Part shown: piece by piece, positions 38,501 to 48,080 of the stretch | Numbering within the stretch: the first letter of the stretch is position 1 | How the letters are laid out: every line of letters begins with the position of its first letter | Assembly: GCA_963738325.1 (NCBI GenBank) | Contig: CAVTWD010000001.1 | Location: forward strand, 1,054,001 to 1,118,000 | Origin: CAVTWD01 sp963738325 | GTDB lineage: Bacteria; Actinomycetota; Acidimicrobiia; Acidimicrobiales; Ilumatobacteraceae | Length of the DNA: 64,000 nucleotides | Direction: 5' to 3' | Position numbers and translations under genes: made by a program | The notes under the pieces: model-generated | Told to the model about the DNA's origin: nothing | The model's database searches: none | Seen by the model: the letters and a program-made list of their open reading frames with translations, nothing else

Positions 38501-40459
38501 CCCCGCCCAGCATGGGCAAGTACGACGTCACCACCCGCCGGCGGGAAGCTTCCATCCCCGGCGGGGCGCCAAGCGCCTTCAGCGCGATCAGCCCCGACGG
38601 CCGCCTCGCGGTGATGTCGAACCACACCGGCGGCTTCGGCGAAGAAAAGTACGCGCTGCACCTTGTGGACACGGCGACGTTCAAGGTCATCGGCGCGCCG
38701 TTGCCGGTGCCGGTGCTCCTCTACGCCCCTCCGACCCGCCTCTCGTTCAGCCCTGACGGCCGATACATCGCCGCCGTGACGGACAACGATCTCTCCGGGT
38801 CCGGTCTCGCCCCCCCAGTCGCGTGTCGTGTGGGACGTCGCCAGGGGCGGCGGGCCGGTCGTTCAGTACCATTTTTCAGCGGAGAACGGCCACCGCGGCA
38901 TCGTCTTCCTTCCCGACTCGAAACGGGTCCTCGTCGCCGGCGCCGACGGCACTGCCATCGTCGACATCGCCACCGGCAAGAAGGTCGGCCAGATCGATGG
39001 TGCGTACGCCCCGATTGCCATCAGTCGAGACGGAAGAACGCTCGCTGCAGGCCTCGATCCGGCGACGCCCGTCACGATCGGCCTCTTCGCCCTGCCGGAG
39101 GGCCGGCAGCGGGCCACCCTGGCCAGTCACCGCGACCGCGGTCGTCCGCCTGGTCTTCAGCCCCGACGGCACCACGCTCGCTTCCGGGGGCGACGACCGC
39201 CTGGTGATCGTCTGGGACACGACCGGCGGCCAGCGGCGCGCCGTGTACACGGGCCACGCGGCCGGCGTGAACGCTCTGGCCTTCAGTCCCGACGGGAAGA
39301 CGCTGTGGTCTGGGGGCGATGACCGCGCCGTCTTCGTCTGGGACCTGCAGCGGGCGGACACGCTCGTGCATCGGCCGTCACCCACCGTCGCTCACGCCCC
39401 GGCGTTGCCCTTCGTTGCCTCGGATATGTCCTTCGGTCCGGGCGGGCGGTACGTCGTGCTCCCATCGGCGGACGACCACCATTTCGAGATCCTCGATGTC
39501 GCCACGGGCACTCTCAGCAAGCCGTCTGCCATCGCGGATGGGTTCTTCCAATCGTTCTCGCCGGACAACAAACGGTATTTGACCGGCGATGACCAAGGCA
39601 GGCTGCAAGGCAGGCTGCGCGGTCTGGGACCGGGAGACGGGCGCGGTCCTCGCCGACAGCGAACCAAGCGGACGCCTGTTCTCGAACTTCCACGAGGGGA
39701 CGGCCGTGTTCACGCCCGACGGGCGCGAGGTCGTGGCGCTCCAGGTCGACGCCACCGACGAGGACGCCGACGACCTCGTCGTGCTCGACGCCCGGACGCT
39801 CGCACCGGTCGGAGGACCGCCTGTGCTGGTCGGATCCGTCGGCCGCATGGTGGGTGTCGCGCCCGACGGCCGTACGGCGGTCGTGGTCGTGTCGAGCATC
39901 ACCGAGCGTGCGGATACGAAGGTGCTCCTCGTGGATCTCGCGACCCGTCGCATCGTGCGTTCGACGCCGGTCGAGGCGCTCGGCCAGCCCTTCGGTGGGG
40001 CTCGGAACAACACCGTGGCACCGGATGGCCGCACCATCGGCATCGGCGGTACGCTCGGCGACGTCGTGGTCGTCGACGCAGTCACCGGCGACGTGAGCCC
40101 GGTCCTGCACGCTCACGACGATTTCGTCGAGAGCGTCACGTTCGCACCTGACAAGGCCACCTTCATCACAACGGGGCGCGACGGCGCCGTGGAGCTGTGG
40201 GACACCGCGCACCACCTCCTCGGCTCCGTCCTGCCGTTGGGGCCGAACCATCGCGTTCGGGCGTCGTTCCTGGCCGCGGATCGGTTGCTGCTCGTCTACG
40301 ACACCGGTGAGATCTTCGAGTGGGATCCGCGGCCCGACTCGATGGCAGGCGTATGCCTGCAAGGTGGCGGGGCGCAACCTCTCGAAGACCGAGTGGGCCG
40401 AGTTGTTCCCCGGACAGGCGTACCGGGTGACGTGTCGTGAGTTCCCGGCCGCCGTGTGA
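35543..40459 (+). CDS. Giant Ser/Thr kinase - class III cyclase - STAND ATPase - WD40 protein, frame-disrupted
   Basis: About 1,638 residues after reconstruction. Kinase (15-255): VVGRGGEGT, Lys45, catalytic HGDVKPAN (Asp142), DFG Asp160. Cyclase-like domain (265-395): VTFLGTDVVGSTRLW with Asp275 and GD at 319-320, but Ser372 sits where catalytic Asn is usual. nSTAND1-type NTPase (440-700): GPSGCGKSS (480-488) and VLVVDQLEELF. Then a membrane helix (VLLAAAAVLLVGAILAGILA), a coiled region and WD40 repeats (LVFSPDGTTLASGGDD, ALAFSPDGKTLWSGGDD), ending TEWAELFPGQAYRVTC. Frame changes near 37670, 38010, 38815, 39140, 39600 and 40365 are probably errors. It is a membrane-anchored signal integrator co-expressed with the FHA protein. 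Confidence 0.8.
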
Positions 40460-40610
40460 GGCCGTCCAACCCGACATTCAACCGACGCAACGGCGGAGTC
40501 CAGACGTCGCCCAAGGTATACCTGATCCTTCGGGGCACCGGAGGGCCGAGGCGAACCCGGCCCCCCGCCGCTAAGGTGGCGGGCTGTCGCGTGCAGACGG
40601 AGGTCCCACC

Positions 40611-40752
40611 CTGACCTTCCCAGTGCTCGCCAACGAGGTCGCCATCGTCACGGGCGCAGCCATGGGCATGGGCGCCGCGACCGCCAAGCTCGCCAGCCGT
40701 CCAGGCGCCATACCGTCCTGCTGGTCTTTCAGTCGGGCTGGGGAGATTTGAA
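40611..40752 (+). pseudogene. N-terminal fragment of a short-chain dehydrogenase
   Basis: After AGGAGGT-like sequence near 40600, a CTG at 40611 opens LTFPVLANEVAIVTGAAMGM, then GAATAKLASRPGA, the NAD(P)-binding start of an SDR. After 33 codons the homology stops, and the frame ends inside the tRNA-derived repeat. It marks the chromosome side of the left element boundary. Confidence 0.65.
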
Positions 40753-40774
40753 CTCCCGACCTCTTGACCCTCAG
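40733..40774. repeat. tRNA-Pro 3' end copy, candidate attL
   Basis: Forty-two bases match 56830-56871, the 3' part of the intact tRNA-Pro(GGG), at 40 of 42 positions and in the same orientation. The rest of the tRNA is missing, so it is not a functional gene. It is the expected far-end attachment site of an element integrated at that tRNA. Confidence 0.9.
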
Positions 40775-40891
40775 CTGCCATTCGGCCGTGTTGGGCTGTG
40801 CTGTTGCGTGCCGTCTGGTGCCGTCTACCAGGGATTTCGCGAAAGCCGCCGTCCGTCCGGTGCCGTTCTTGTCCACCTGTTTCGTCCCGTT

Positions 40892-40911
40892 CGTGGACAT
40901 TTCGTGGACAC
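40892..40911. repeat. 20-bp direct repeat inside the left end of element A
   Basis: It is identical to 46550-46569 and contains two gtggaca units separated by tttc. It lies 118 bp inside the left attachment copy. A candidate integrase arm-type binding site. Confidence 0.65.
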
Positions 40912-41144
40912 TCGAGTCCCACCTGCGAGGATGACCGATGCCTGATGGCCCGCCCGACCGTCGTGCACGAGGACGCGACAAGCTCCGCGTCCGGCGCGCC
41001 GACGTGGAGAAGCTCGATCGCTGTGGGTCGGTGGTCCGGAGGTGTGACACGGCGCCCGCATGGCAGCGACACTCGCTCGGCTTGGCGGCGTCGAGCTGAT
41101 ATCCGCGGCGCGGATCGTGCCGTCGCGTCGGGCACACTAGGGAC

Positions 41145-41384
41145 ATGACCGCCGAGCAGCTCTCGCTCATCACAACGGACCCTGCGGTGTGCCACGGCCA
41201 AGCCTGCATCGCTGGCACGCGGGTAATGGTGAGCGTGATCCTCGACTGCCTGGCCGCGGGGATGACGGAGGACGAGATCGTCGCTGAGTATCCGTCCGTG
41301 ACGGTCGCAGGGCTACGTGCGGCCGCGGCCTACGGCGCATCCCTGGCACGCGAGGAGCTGATCCCCCTCGGTGGAGCTGGGTGA
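41145..41384 (+). CDS. DUF433 antitoxin
   Basis: The protein is 79 residues. ITTDPAVCHGQACIAGTRVM then VSVILDCLAAGMTEDEIVAE is the DUF433 pattern, a small helical DNA-binding antitoxin. Its stop overlaps the next start by 4 bp, the normal antitoxin-toxin order. It probably autoregulates the pair. It is located just inside element A, where it could stabilise the element. Confidence 0.9.
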   Translation: MTAEQLSLITTDPAVCHGQACIAGTRVMVSVILDCLAAGMTEDEIVAEYPSVTVAGLRAAAAYGASLAREELIPLGGAG

Positions 41385-41743
41385 GGATCAAGCTCGACGA
41401 GAACCTGCCGGTCTCGCTGGCCGCCGGTCTCACCGACCGTGGCCACGACGTGGAAACAGTGGCCGACGAGGGCTTGATCGGCGCGCCTGACGCATCCGTA
41501 CTCGGTGGCGCCATCTCCGAAGAGCGGATGATCTTCACCCTCGATCGCGGATTCGGCGACATTCGCGCGTACCAGCCAGGGTCTCACCCCGGCATCGTCG
41601 TCTTGCGGGTCGACGACCAATCGGCACGAGCGGTCACGTGGGCAGTGCTGGCGCTCGTCGATAGGCACGACCTCGGAGACCTTGCCGGCGCGGTGGCCAT
41701 CGCTCAACACGGCGGCCTCCGAGTCCGTCGACCGCTGCCATAG
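41381..41743 (+). CDS. DUF5615 PIN-like toxin
   Basis: The protein is 120 residues from a GTG overlapping the DUF433 stop. VRIKLDENLPVSLAAGLTDR, GHDVETVADEGLIGAPD and ERMIFTLDRGFGDIRAY contain the spaced acidic residues of the PIN-like Mut7-C/DUF5615 nuclease fold. It is expected to be an RNase toxin neutralised by the DUF433 protein. Confidence 0.9.
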   Translation: MRIKLDENLPVSLAAGLTDRGHDVETVADEGLIGAPDASVLGGAISEERMIFTLDRGFGDIRAYQPGSHPGIVVLRVDDQSARAVTWAVLALVDRHDLGDLAGAVAIAQHGGLRVRRPLP

Positions 41744-42150
41744 GAAGAGCCCGACCGCCCGGGATGGCCCGAGCCGCTGGCAGCCGGCTCCAGCAGCAAA
41801 GGACAAGAGAGCGCCGATCTGTGCGCCGCGACCTCATCACCGGGTGCTCGGGATCGGCCAATATCGGGCGGGCCATGCCGCCATCACGGCCCACACGAGC
41901 GGGGGCCGCACCTACGCAGCGTGACGATCACCGCCGTGGTTCGCGCGCGCCACCAGGGCATTATGCGTGCATACCGCCCTGGCGTGCCTCGGCGTCTTTG
42001 GTGAGCACGTCCGCAGGCACTACTGCAGATGCGCCGGCGGTAGGACGCCAAAGGACCTGCAGACGTCGCCGACTTGACCCCGCGGCCGCGCAAACCTACG
42101 CCGGACAGCAGTCCATGTTCGCGAGAGGCCCGCGCCATAGGGTCTTGGTG
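41744..42150. other. Gene-poor stretch in element A
   Basis: Open frames exist, but none has a recognisable domain. One continues into the membrane protein gene below without a convincing earlier start. Confidence 0.4.
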
Positions 42151-42912
42151 ATGTGCCCTCCACCAGATGACGACAGCAATGTCGATACGCGGGACGCCGG
42201 ACGGCTCGAAGATCTCGAGGCGGCCGAGGCTAAGCGGGCCGAGAGCAGGCGACTGGACCGCAAGTTCGAGCTCTTCGAAGCGATCTTGCTATCGATAGCC
42301 GCGGTGCTCGCAGCATGGACGGGTTTCCAGGCGACGAAGTGGGGTGGCGTCCAGGCGAACAGCTACAGCCAGGCGGGCGCGAGCCGCGTCGAGTCGACCC
42401 GACAATCAACGCTGGCGGGTCAACAAACCACGATCGATGTCATCTCGTTCACGCAGTGGCTCCAAGCCGCCCAAGCGGAGGGAGTGTTGGCGCAGCCGGC
42501 CGATCCGAACCGGCCCTACGTACCGGACCCGAACGCACTGTCAGGATTCCTGTACGAACGCTTCCGCCCTGAGTTCAAGGTTGCTGTCGACGCCTGGATC
42601 GCCACACGCCCGAGGCTCAACGCCGACGCTCCCCCCACGCCGTTCGCCATGCCTCAGTACCAAGTGGCGGCATCAAAGGACGCTGCCCGGCTGGAGCAGC
42701 AGGCCGAAAACCAGTCGGCTAACGCCCGCGCCGCGAATCAGCGGTCTGACAACTACGTCCTTATGACCATCATGTTCGCCACGGTGCTCTTCTTCGCGGG
42801 TATCAGCTCGAAGATGGACACGTTCAGGGCCCGAATCTTCCTGCTTGGGGCGGCCACAACGCTGTTGCTGACAGCCATCATCGTCGTCGCGTCGTTCCCC
42901 AAGAACGTCTGA
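42151..42912 (+). CDS. Membrane protein with central soluble domain
   Basis: The ATG at 42151 gives 253 residues. A charged N-terminal helix (LEDLEAAEAKRAESRRLDRK) precedes the membrane segment ILLSIAAVLAAWTGFQATKW. A polar domain of about 110 residues follows, then two membrane segments (NYVLMTIMFATVLFFAGIS and IFLLGAATTLLLTAIIVVAS). The layout resembles DUF4337-like proteins of unknown function. Lower conservation and isolated placement fit cargo of the element. Confidence 0.7.
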   Translation: MCPPPDDDSNVDTRDAGRLEDLEAAEAKRAESRRLDRKFELFEAILLSIAAVLAAWTGFQATKWGGVQANSYSQAGASRVESTRQSTLAGQQTTIDVISFTQWLQAAQAEGVLAQPADPNRPYVPDPNALSGFLYERFRPEFKVAVDAWIATRPRLNADAPPTPFAMPQYQVAASKDAARLEQQAENQSANARAANQRSDNYVLMTIMFATVLFFAGISSKMDTFRARIFLLGAATTLLLTAIIVVASFPKNV

Positions 42913-42942
42913 TTTGCAGCACCTGCCACACGGGGACGGCAC

Positions 42943-44800
42943 CGCGGAACCACCGCCCACGTAGCCCAGCTCGCGGCCGCCGGCGTCGGCGTACCGGTGC
43001 GCGCTGTCCACAGTGGCGCCCTGGGCACAGTGGACGGTGGTGGCGTATCCGTAGTCGACCTGCTCCGGGGCGAGATCGTCCCGGCTGAAGTGGTGAGGGC
43101 GGCCGTCATCCATGCGGGCCACCAGCCTCTCCTCGTCGCCGTGGACCTCGGTGACGGTGCCTCGCTGGCTGGTGACCAGCTGCCCGTCTGCGGCGGGGGC
43201 CAGAGTGACGATCCGCTCCCCCACCGCGAACGGCCGCCCGTCAACGTCAAGGGTCGGGCCGGTGAGCAGCCCAGCGTCGCCGAGCCGTTCTCGGGCCTGA
43301 CCGTTGAGGGCGGCCACTTTCGCCCGTCGCCAGGCGTACATAGCGGTGTCGGCGAGGGTGTCGTCCATCCAGGCGTCCACCGTCCGTGCCAGGGCTTCGA
43401 TGCGATCTGGTGCGGGGTGGATGCGGCCGTGGGCGGAGTACCAGGCGACGGCGGCGGGGACTGACCCAGCGCGGAGATGATCGAGGACGCGGCGCTCGTC
43501 GTGGTCGGCTTGGCGGACGTTGTCGGTCAGGATGTGGATGACATCAGGGTGGCGCTCGCGCAACCCTTCCAGGCTGCCTCCGGGGCCGACCGGACCGAGC
43601 TGACGGTGGTCGCCTACGAGCACCACCTTCGCCCGGGCCAGGGACGCCTCCGTCAGCAGCCGCAGCACCGCCGGGTCATCGACCATCGCGGCTTCATCGA
43701 CGACGAGGACGGTGCGATCGTCCAGGTGGAGACGCTCGTGGTCGAGGCGCCACAGCAGCGACGCAACCGTCCGCGCCTCCATGTGCGCGTCCTGGCCGAG
43801 GGTGCGGGCCGCCTGGCCGGAGGTGACGGTGCCGATGACCGTGCACCCGGCGGCCTCGAACGCCGTCCGGCGGCGTCGAGCATCGTCGTCTTCCCGGAGC
43901 CGGCGACACCGAGCACCACATCGAGGCCACGGCCGGAGGTGACGATCCCGGCCGCGGCATTGGCCTGGCCGACGGTGAGCGGGTGCCCCAGCTCAGCCTC
44001 CTTGGCCCACATGGCGTTGACGGCCGCGGCCGGTAAGACCGCGGGTGAATCCATTCGGGCGGCTTCGCACTCCATCAGGCCGGCGATGGCCTGCTCGGTA
44101 GCGATGACACACGCGGGTGCGTACGCGTGCTCGCGGGCATGGGCCACCCCGACCAGTGGGATGGCATCCCGGTGCGCCCTCACCTGCGCGACGGCACGGA
44201 GCAGCTCGGACTGGTCGAACCCGAACACCCTCGGCGCCAGCGCGACCACGACGTCGGCACGGGTGAACACCTTCATGTCGGCCAGGCGCCCGCCGGACGC
44301 CAGCGCCTGCTCCACCAGCAGGTCCAGCTCGCCGGCGGTGAAACGTCCCCCGCCGGCCCGGTCCTGGCTCAGGCCGCCCTCGTCCACGGCCGCCCGCAGC
44401 CCGTCACGGCGGTAGCCGAGGGACTCGAGCTCGGTCTGCCACCGGACCATGAGATCCTGCACCGGTGTGTGCCTCTTGGCGCGGCGCGTGTCGCGGGCCG
44501 CAACGCCCCGGGCCCGCATGCTGGTGTGACCACCGGCGGAGACGGCGGCATCGATCTCCGCCGAGCGCTTCGAGAACGCCACGCACACCTCCTCCGGGAC
44601 GCCGACGATCCGCCAGTGGCCCAGCTCCCCGACCGTCCCTCGTCGGCCTCGATGGCGTAGCCCAGCTCCACCGCCATCCGAGCCGCCGCCACCCGGCCGA
44701 CCATCGTCGCCGTGTGGAGCTGGTCCCGGATCAGCGCGGTGTCCAACGCCTTGAACCCGCCCTGGTGGTCGAATCCGTCGATTCTGTCCGCGTTGTGCTG
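42943..44800 (-). pseudogene. MobF/TraA-type conjugative relaxase, truncated at both ends
   Basis: The reconstruction reads ALDTALIRDQLHTATMVGRV, VCVAFSKRSAEIDAA, LTVGQANAAAGIVTSGRGLD, VVLGVAGSGKTTMLDAAG (Walker A), TVLVVDEAAMVDDPAVLRLL (Walker B), VVLVGDHRQLGPVGPGG and YGYATTVHCAQGATVDSAHR. This is the relaxase C-terminal edge plus the RecD-like helicase. The HUH nicking domain with its Tyr residues is missing, and the helicase stops at about 42945. Frame changes occur near 44600 and 43885. It is evidence that element A derives from a conjugative or mobilisable element. Confidence 0.8.
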
Positions 44801-44849
44801 TTCAATATCGTCCCGTGCTGTCCTGTCCGCCGAGGCGGCACGGACCGAG

Positions 44850-45158
44850 CTAGAACAAGGTCCTGTCGAGGTCGAGGAAGATGACCTCGACCGAATCGTC
44901 CGGCGCGAGCGTGGCGTAGACAGCGACGGCGCCTACCAGGATCCCGGACGTGATGAGCACCCGGACCTCGGGCAGGTCCGGTATGGCGACCGTCGTGCCT
45001 TCGTAGTCCTCAGCGAGCTGATCGATGATCGGCGGGATCTCGTGCAGCAAGAAGTCGGCGCTGGACGGTTCACCGCTCGCGGAACGCTCCTCAGGGAGCA
45101 GCTCGTCGAGCCGATCGAAGAAGGACTGCGTGACCCGGACCAGCCGGCGGGCCGTCAC
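44850..45158 (-). CDS. Probable toxin of a small gene pair
   Basis: A GTG at 45158 overlaps the preceding stop (GTGA) and gives 102 residues. VTQSFFDRLDELLPEERSAS, then LLHEIPPIIDQLAEDYEG and VRVLITSGILVGAVAVYATL suggest a small alpha/beta protein. The size, the pairing and the position between relaxase remnant and integrase suggest a toxin-antitoxin module, but I do not recognise the family. Confidence 0.55.
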   Translation of the reverse strand: MTARRLVRVTQSFFDRLDELLPEERSASGEPSSADFLLHEIPPIIDQLAEDYEGTTVAIPDLPEVRVLITSGILVGAVAVYATLAPDDSVEVIFLDLDRTLF

Positions 45159-45340
45159 TCGCCAGTGCGCGGCTGCAACTGGTCGGCCAGGCGCCGAGCC
45201 GTCTCCTCGACCCGTTGGCGGAAGTCGGCCGGGAGCTCGTCGAGATCGGTGACGAGGCGCTCGCGGAACGCGGCAGCGCGCTGGTCGGGCGTCATCTGGT
45301 CGAGCTCGGCGGCGGTGAGCAGCTTGCGAGCTTCGGCCAT
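45155..45340 (-). CDS. Probable antitoxin of a small gene pair
   Basis: The protein is 61 residues: MAEARKLLTAAELDQMTPDQ then RAAAFRERLVTDLDELPADF, mostly helical and acidic. Its stop overlaps the next start by 4 bp. It begins 10 bp after the integrase end. The antitoxin role is inferred from size and order. Confidence 0.55.
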   Translation of the reverse strand: MAEARKLLTAAELDQMTPDQRAAAFRERLVTDLDELPADFRQRVEETARRLADQLQPRTGE

Positions 45341-45349
45341 ATCCGGAGG

Positions 45350-46526
45350 CTACCTGTGCCCGGGGTGGGCCGAGGTCGATGACCGCTCGCCGCTCAGCAG
45401 CTCCCCGAGCATGTCGGCGGCCGCGCGCTGCAGGGTCGGCGTGACGTGGGAGTAGGTGTCGAGGGTGAGCGCGATGCTCGAGTGGCCGAGGCGCTCCTGC
45501 ACGACCTTGGGGTGGATGCCCGCTCGCAGCGCCACGGTGGCCATGGTGTGGCGGAGGTCGTGCAGGAGCGGATCGGCGGGACACCGGCCGATTGGCACGC
45601 GTCGCGGAGCATGCGGAGCAGGCGGTCCGGATGGTACGGCCGGCCGATCTCGTCGACGAAGACGTAGCCGCTGTCCTCCCAGGCCGGCCCGGCGGCCAGC
45701 CGCTCCTCCCGCTGGTGCCGTCGATGAGCGCGCAGCGCGTTCAGGACCGTGGCGTCCAGCGTGATCACCCGCCGGCTGCGGGCCTTCGGCTCGCTGACCA
45801 CGACGCGGTAGTCGGCGGTCGTCCGCTGCTGGGTGACCGTGAGGGCTGCGCCATCGAAGTCGATGTCCTGCCACCGCAGGCCAGCCAGCTCGCCTCGCCG
45901 CATACCCGTGTTGAGCGCCAGCAGCCACAGCGGGGCCAGGCGATCACCGGAGGTCGCCTCCAGGAACCATCGGCAGTCCTCGGTGGACCACGCCTGCATC
46001 TCCTTCGCCGCGAACCGCGGGCCTCGGGCGCCGTCGGCCGGGTTGTGTGGGAGCAGCCGCCAGCGCACGGCGTCGGCGAGGGCGCGATGGAACGTCTTGT
46101 GGACCTGCAGCACCGTGCGGGCGGAGAGCGCGGAGCCGTCCCGCCTCCCGCTGGCCAGCAGCTCGGTGTAGAGCGACTGGAGCCGTGGCGGGGTGAGATC
46201 AGCCAGGCGGACGCGCCCGAGCCGCGGAATCACATAGGCGCGCATGACGGTCCGGTAGTTCACCCAGGCCGTCTCCGCGATCTTCGAGCTTGATGGCGTC
46301 CAGCCACACCTCGGCGAACTCGGCCACGGTCTGCTTGCTGGGCGGCACGCACGCGCCGTGCTGGTACCCCGCGAGGGCCTCGTTGAGCGCGGCCTGCGCG
46401 GCCTTGCGGCTCGGGAAGCCGGCCACCTGCTTCTGCGGGCGCCCGCCCATCGGGCGCGAAACCGAGGTCGAGGCGGTACGACCACGTGCCACCGGACGTC
46501 CGTGGCTTGCGCACCGAGCCCCTCAT
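45350..46526 (-). CDS. Tyrosine recombinase (phage-type integrase) of element A, frame-disrupted
   Basis: It starts MRGSVRKPRTSGGTWSYRLD at 46526. The AP2-like N-terminal and SAM-like domains follow (SKQTVAEFAEVWLDAIKLED). The catalytic region has ALNTGMRRGELAGLRWQDID (first Arg), LHDLRHTMATVALRAGIHPK (HxLR) and RLGHSSIALTLDTYSHV (His and nucleophile Tyr). Frame shifts near 46440, 46270 and 45580 split the gene; all catalytic residues are present. It starts 104 bp from the tRNA-like repeat at 46630, as expected for a tRNA-targeting integrase. Confidence 0.85.
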
Positions 46527-46549
46527 GGTTGGGACTGTAGCTCCAATTC

Positions 46550-46569
46550 CGTGGACATTTCGTGGACAC
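46550..46569. repeat. 20-bp direct repeat inside the right end of element A
   Basis: It is identical to 40892-40911 and in the same orientation. A third gtggaca unit follows at about 46574. It lies between the integrase start and the tRNA-like repeat, a usual place for arm-type sites and the integrase promoter. Confidence 0.65.
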
Positions 46570-46629
46570 GGGGTGGACACACCCACCGAGGAGAGGCCGC
46601 CGAATGGTCTCTGAACAGGAACTTTCTGG

Positions 46630-46656
46630 TCGGGCTGAGAGGATTTGACTCCTGCC
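46630..46656. repeat. Degenerate tRNA 3' end, candidate shared attachment site between elements A and B
   Basis: On the minus strand this reads as a T-arm and acceptor end (aggagtcaaatcct, then cagcccga), clearly related to the tRNA-Pro end at 56830 but with several changes and one deletion. It lies at the integrase end of element A and the far end of element B. Confidence 0.65.
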
Positions 46657-46906
46657 GTAACTCGAGGCCGCGGCGCGGGCGACGATGGGACGATGGACTG
46701 CGGCGGTGTTGAGCTCGTTGTCAGCGGCCCGTCGGCCCGCCGTCGACGCCAGGGCCGGGTCGTCGGGGCGACCGAGCGCCCGTCGCAGTCCGAGGCGATG
46801 GATGTTCGCCCATCGGGGTTCCACGACACCGTCATTTGCGCCTGCACCCGACCTGTCGTTCGGAACCGGTCCAACGGGCCGAAATCAGCGACCGGACAAC
46901 CGTCGG

Positions 46907-48032
46907 TTACTCGCCGAGCTGTTGGTTGAGTCTGGTGATGGCGTCGATGTACTCGTCGACCATGTCGAGCACGACTTGGCGGGTCGGCTTGACGCGGTCG
47001 AGCGATCCGACGACTTGGCCGACGAAGTAGGTGGCCAGTTGGTGTGCGCCGGTGCCTTCGGTCTTGGCCATCCGGTTGATGCGCTGCTGGGCCGGTGTGA
47101 GGAGGAACGTTTGAAGCGGCATCGGCAGTGATGGGGGTGTCGGGCTTGTCCCATTCCTCGGTGCAGGCGCTGCGCAGCATGCGGGCCGGCTTGCCGGTCA
47201 TCGAGCGGGAGCGCACCGTGTCGCTGGAGGTGGCGGCGATGAACTTGCGTTGGATCGCCGGGTCGGTCTCTGCTTCGGCGGTGGTCAGCCACACTGAGCC
47301 GCACCACACCCCTTCGGCGCCGAGGGCCAGGGCGGCGGCGATATGGCTTCCGTTGGCGATGCCTCCGGCGGCGAGCACGGGGGTCGGGGCGACGGCGTCG
47401 ACGATCTCGGGGACGAGCACCATCGTGGCGATCTCGCCGGTGTGCCCGCCGGCCTCGGTGCCCTGGGCCACGATCACGTCGACACCCAAGGCTTGATGGC
47501 GACGGGCGTGCTCGGCCTTGCCGGCCAGGGGCCGCGACCAGCACACCGTTGCCGTGGGCCCGTTCGACGAGGTCCTCGTCGGGCTCGCCGAGGGCGCTGG
47601 CGATGAGCTTGATCGGATGGCCGAAGGCGACGTCGAGCAGGCCCGCCACGCCTTCTTTGGACACGCTGATGCGCCCGATGTGCTCGTCGGCGGCGTCAGG
47701 CAGCTCGGGCACGTCGTAGCGCTTGAGGATGTCGTCGACGAACGCTTGTTGCTCGGGAGGAAGGAGTTGGCGGACGGCGTCGCGATCGGGCCGTTTGCCG
47801 GTTCCCGTTGTCGCGTGCTTGGCGGGGAGTAGGAGGTCGACGCCGTAGGGTTTGCCGTCGGTCTCCTCGTCGATCCAGGCGAGGTCGACCTCGAGTCCCC
47901 GCGGGCTGTGCCCGACGGCGCCGAGCACGCCGAACCCGCCGGCATTGGTGACCGCGGCAACGACGTCGCGGCAATGGCTGAAAGCGAGGATCGGGAACTC
48001 GATCCCGACCATCTCGGCGACACGGTACGCAT
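46907..48032 (-). CDS. Nitronate monooxygenase (2-nitropropane dioxygenase family), frame-disrupted
   Basis: The ATG at 48032 starts MRT; one missing C at about 48024 leads to VAEMVGIEFPILAFSHC. AAVTNAGGFGVLGAVGHSPR, DVIVAQGTEAGGHTGEIATM (catalytic-site His), PVLAAGGIANGSHIAAALAL and GAEGVWCGSVWL are typical of the FMN TIM-barrel family. Shifts near 47520 and 47130 are needed to reach the end NQQLGE. It is the last gene of the element B catabolic run. It oxidises nitronates in characterised members; the true substrate here is open. Confidence 0.8.
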
Positions 48033-48080
48033 CTTGGGCGTCGTTCCATTCTGGCCACGATGTGGCCAGCTGTGCTGTGG

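Larger units (their letters stand above)
40733..46656. mobile_element. Integrative element A (tRNA-Pro), about 5.9 kb
   Basis: The segment is bounded by the tRNA-Pro-like repeats at 40733 and 46630. It carries an integrase (45350-46526) whose start lies 104 bp from the right repeat. An identical 20-bp sequence lies just inside both ends (40892 and 46550). Cargo: a DUF433/DUF5615 pair, a membrane protein, a relaxase remnant and a second small gene pair. With the relaxase truncated, it could move only as a passenger. Boundaries are inferred from the repeats. Confidence 0.75.

Noticed and set aside
35543..40459. Programmed frameshifting as the explanation for the split giant gene
   Set aside because: The shifts occur at several unrelated places and in both directions without slippery sequences or pseudoknots, and the same pattern breaks IF-1 and PgsA. 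Sequence error is simpler.
46630..46656. A possible second tRNA gene
   Set aside because: Only a T-arm and acceptor 3' strand can be read; no D-arm, anticodon arm or 5' acceptor is present.
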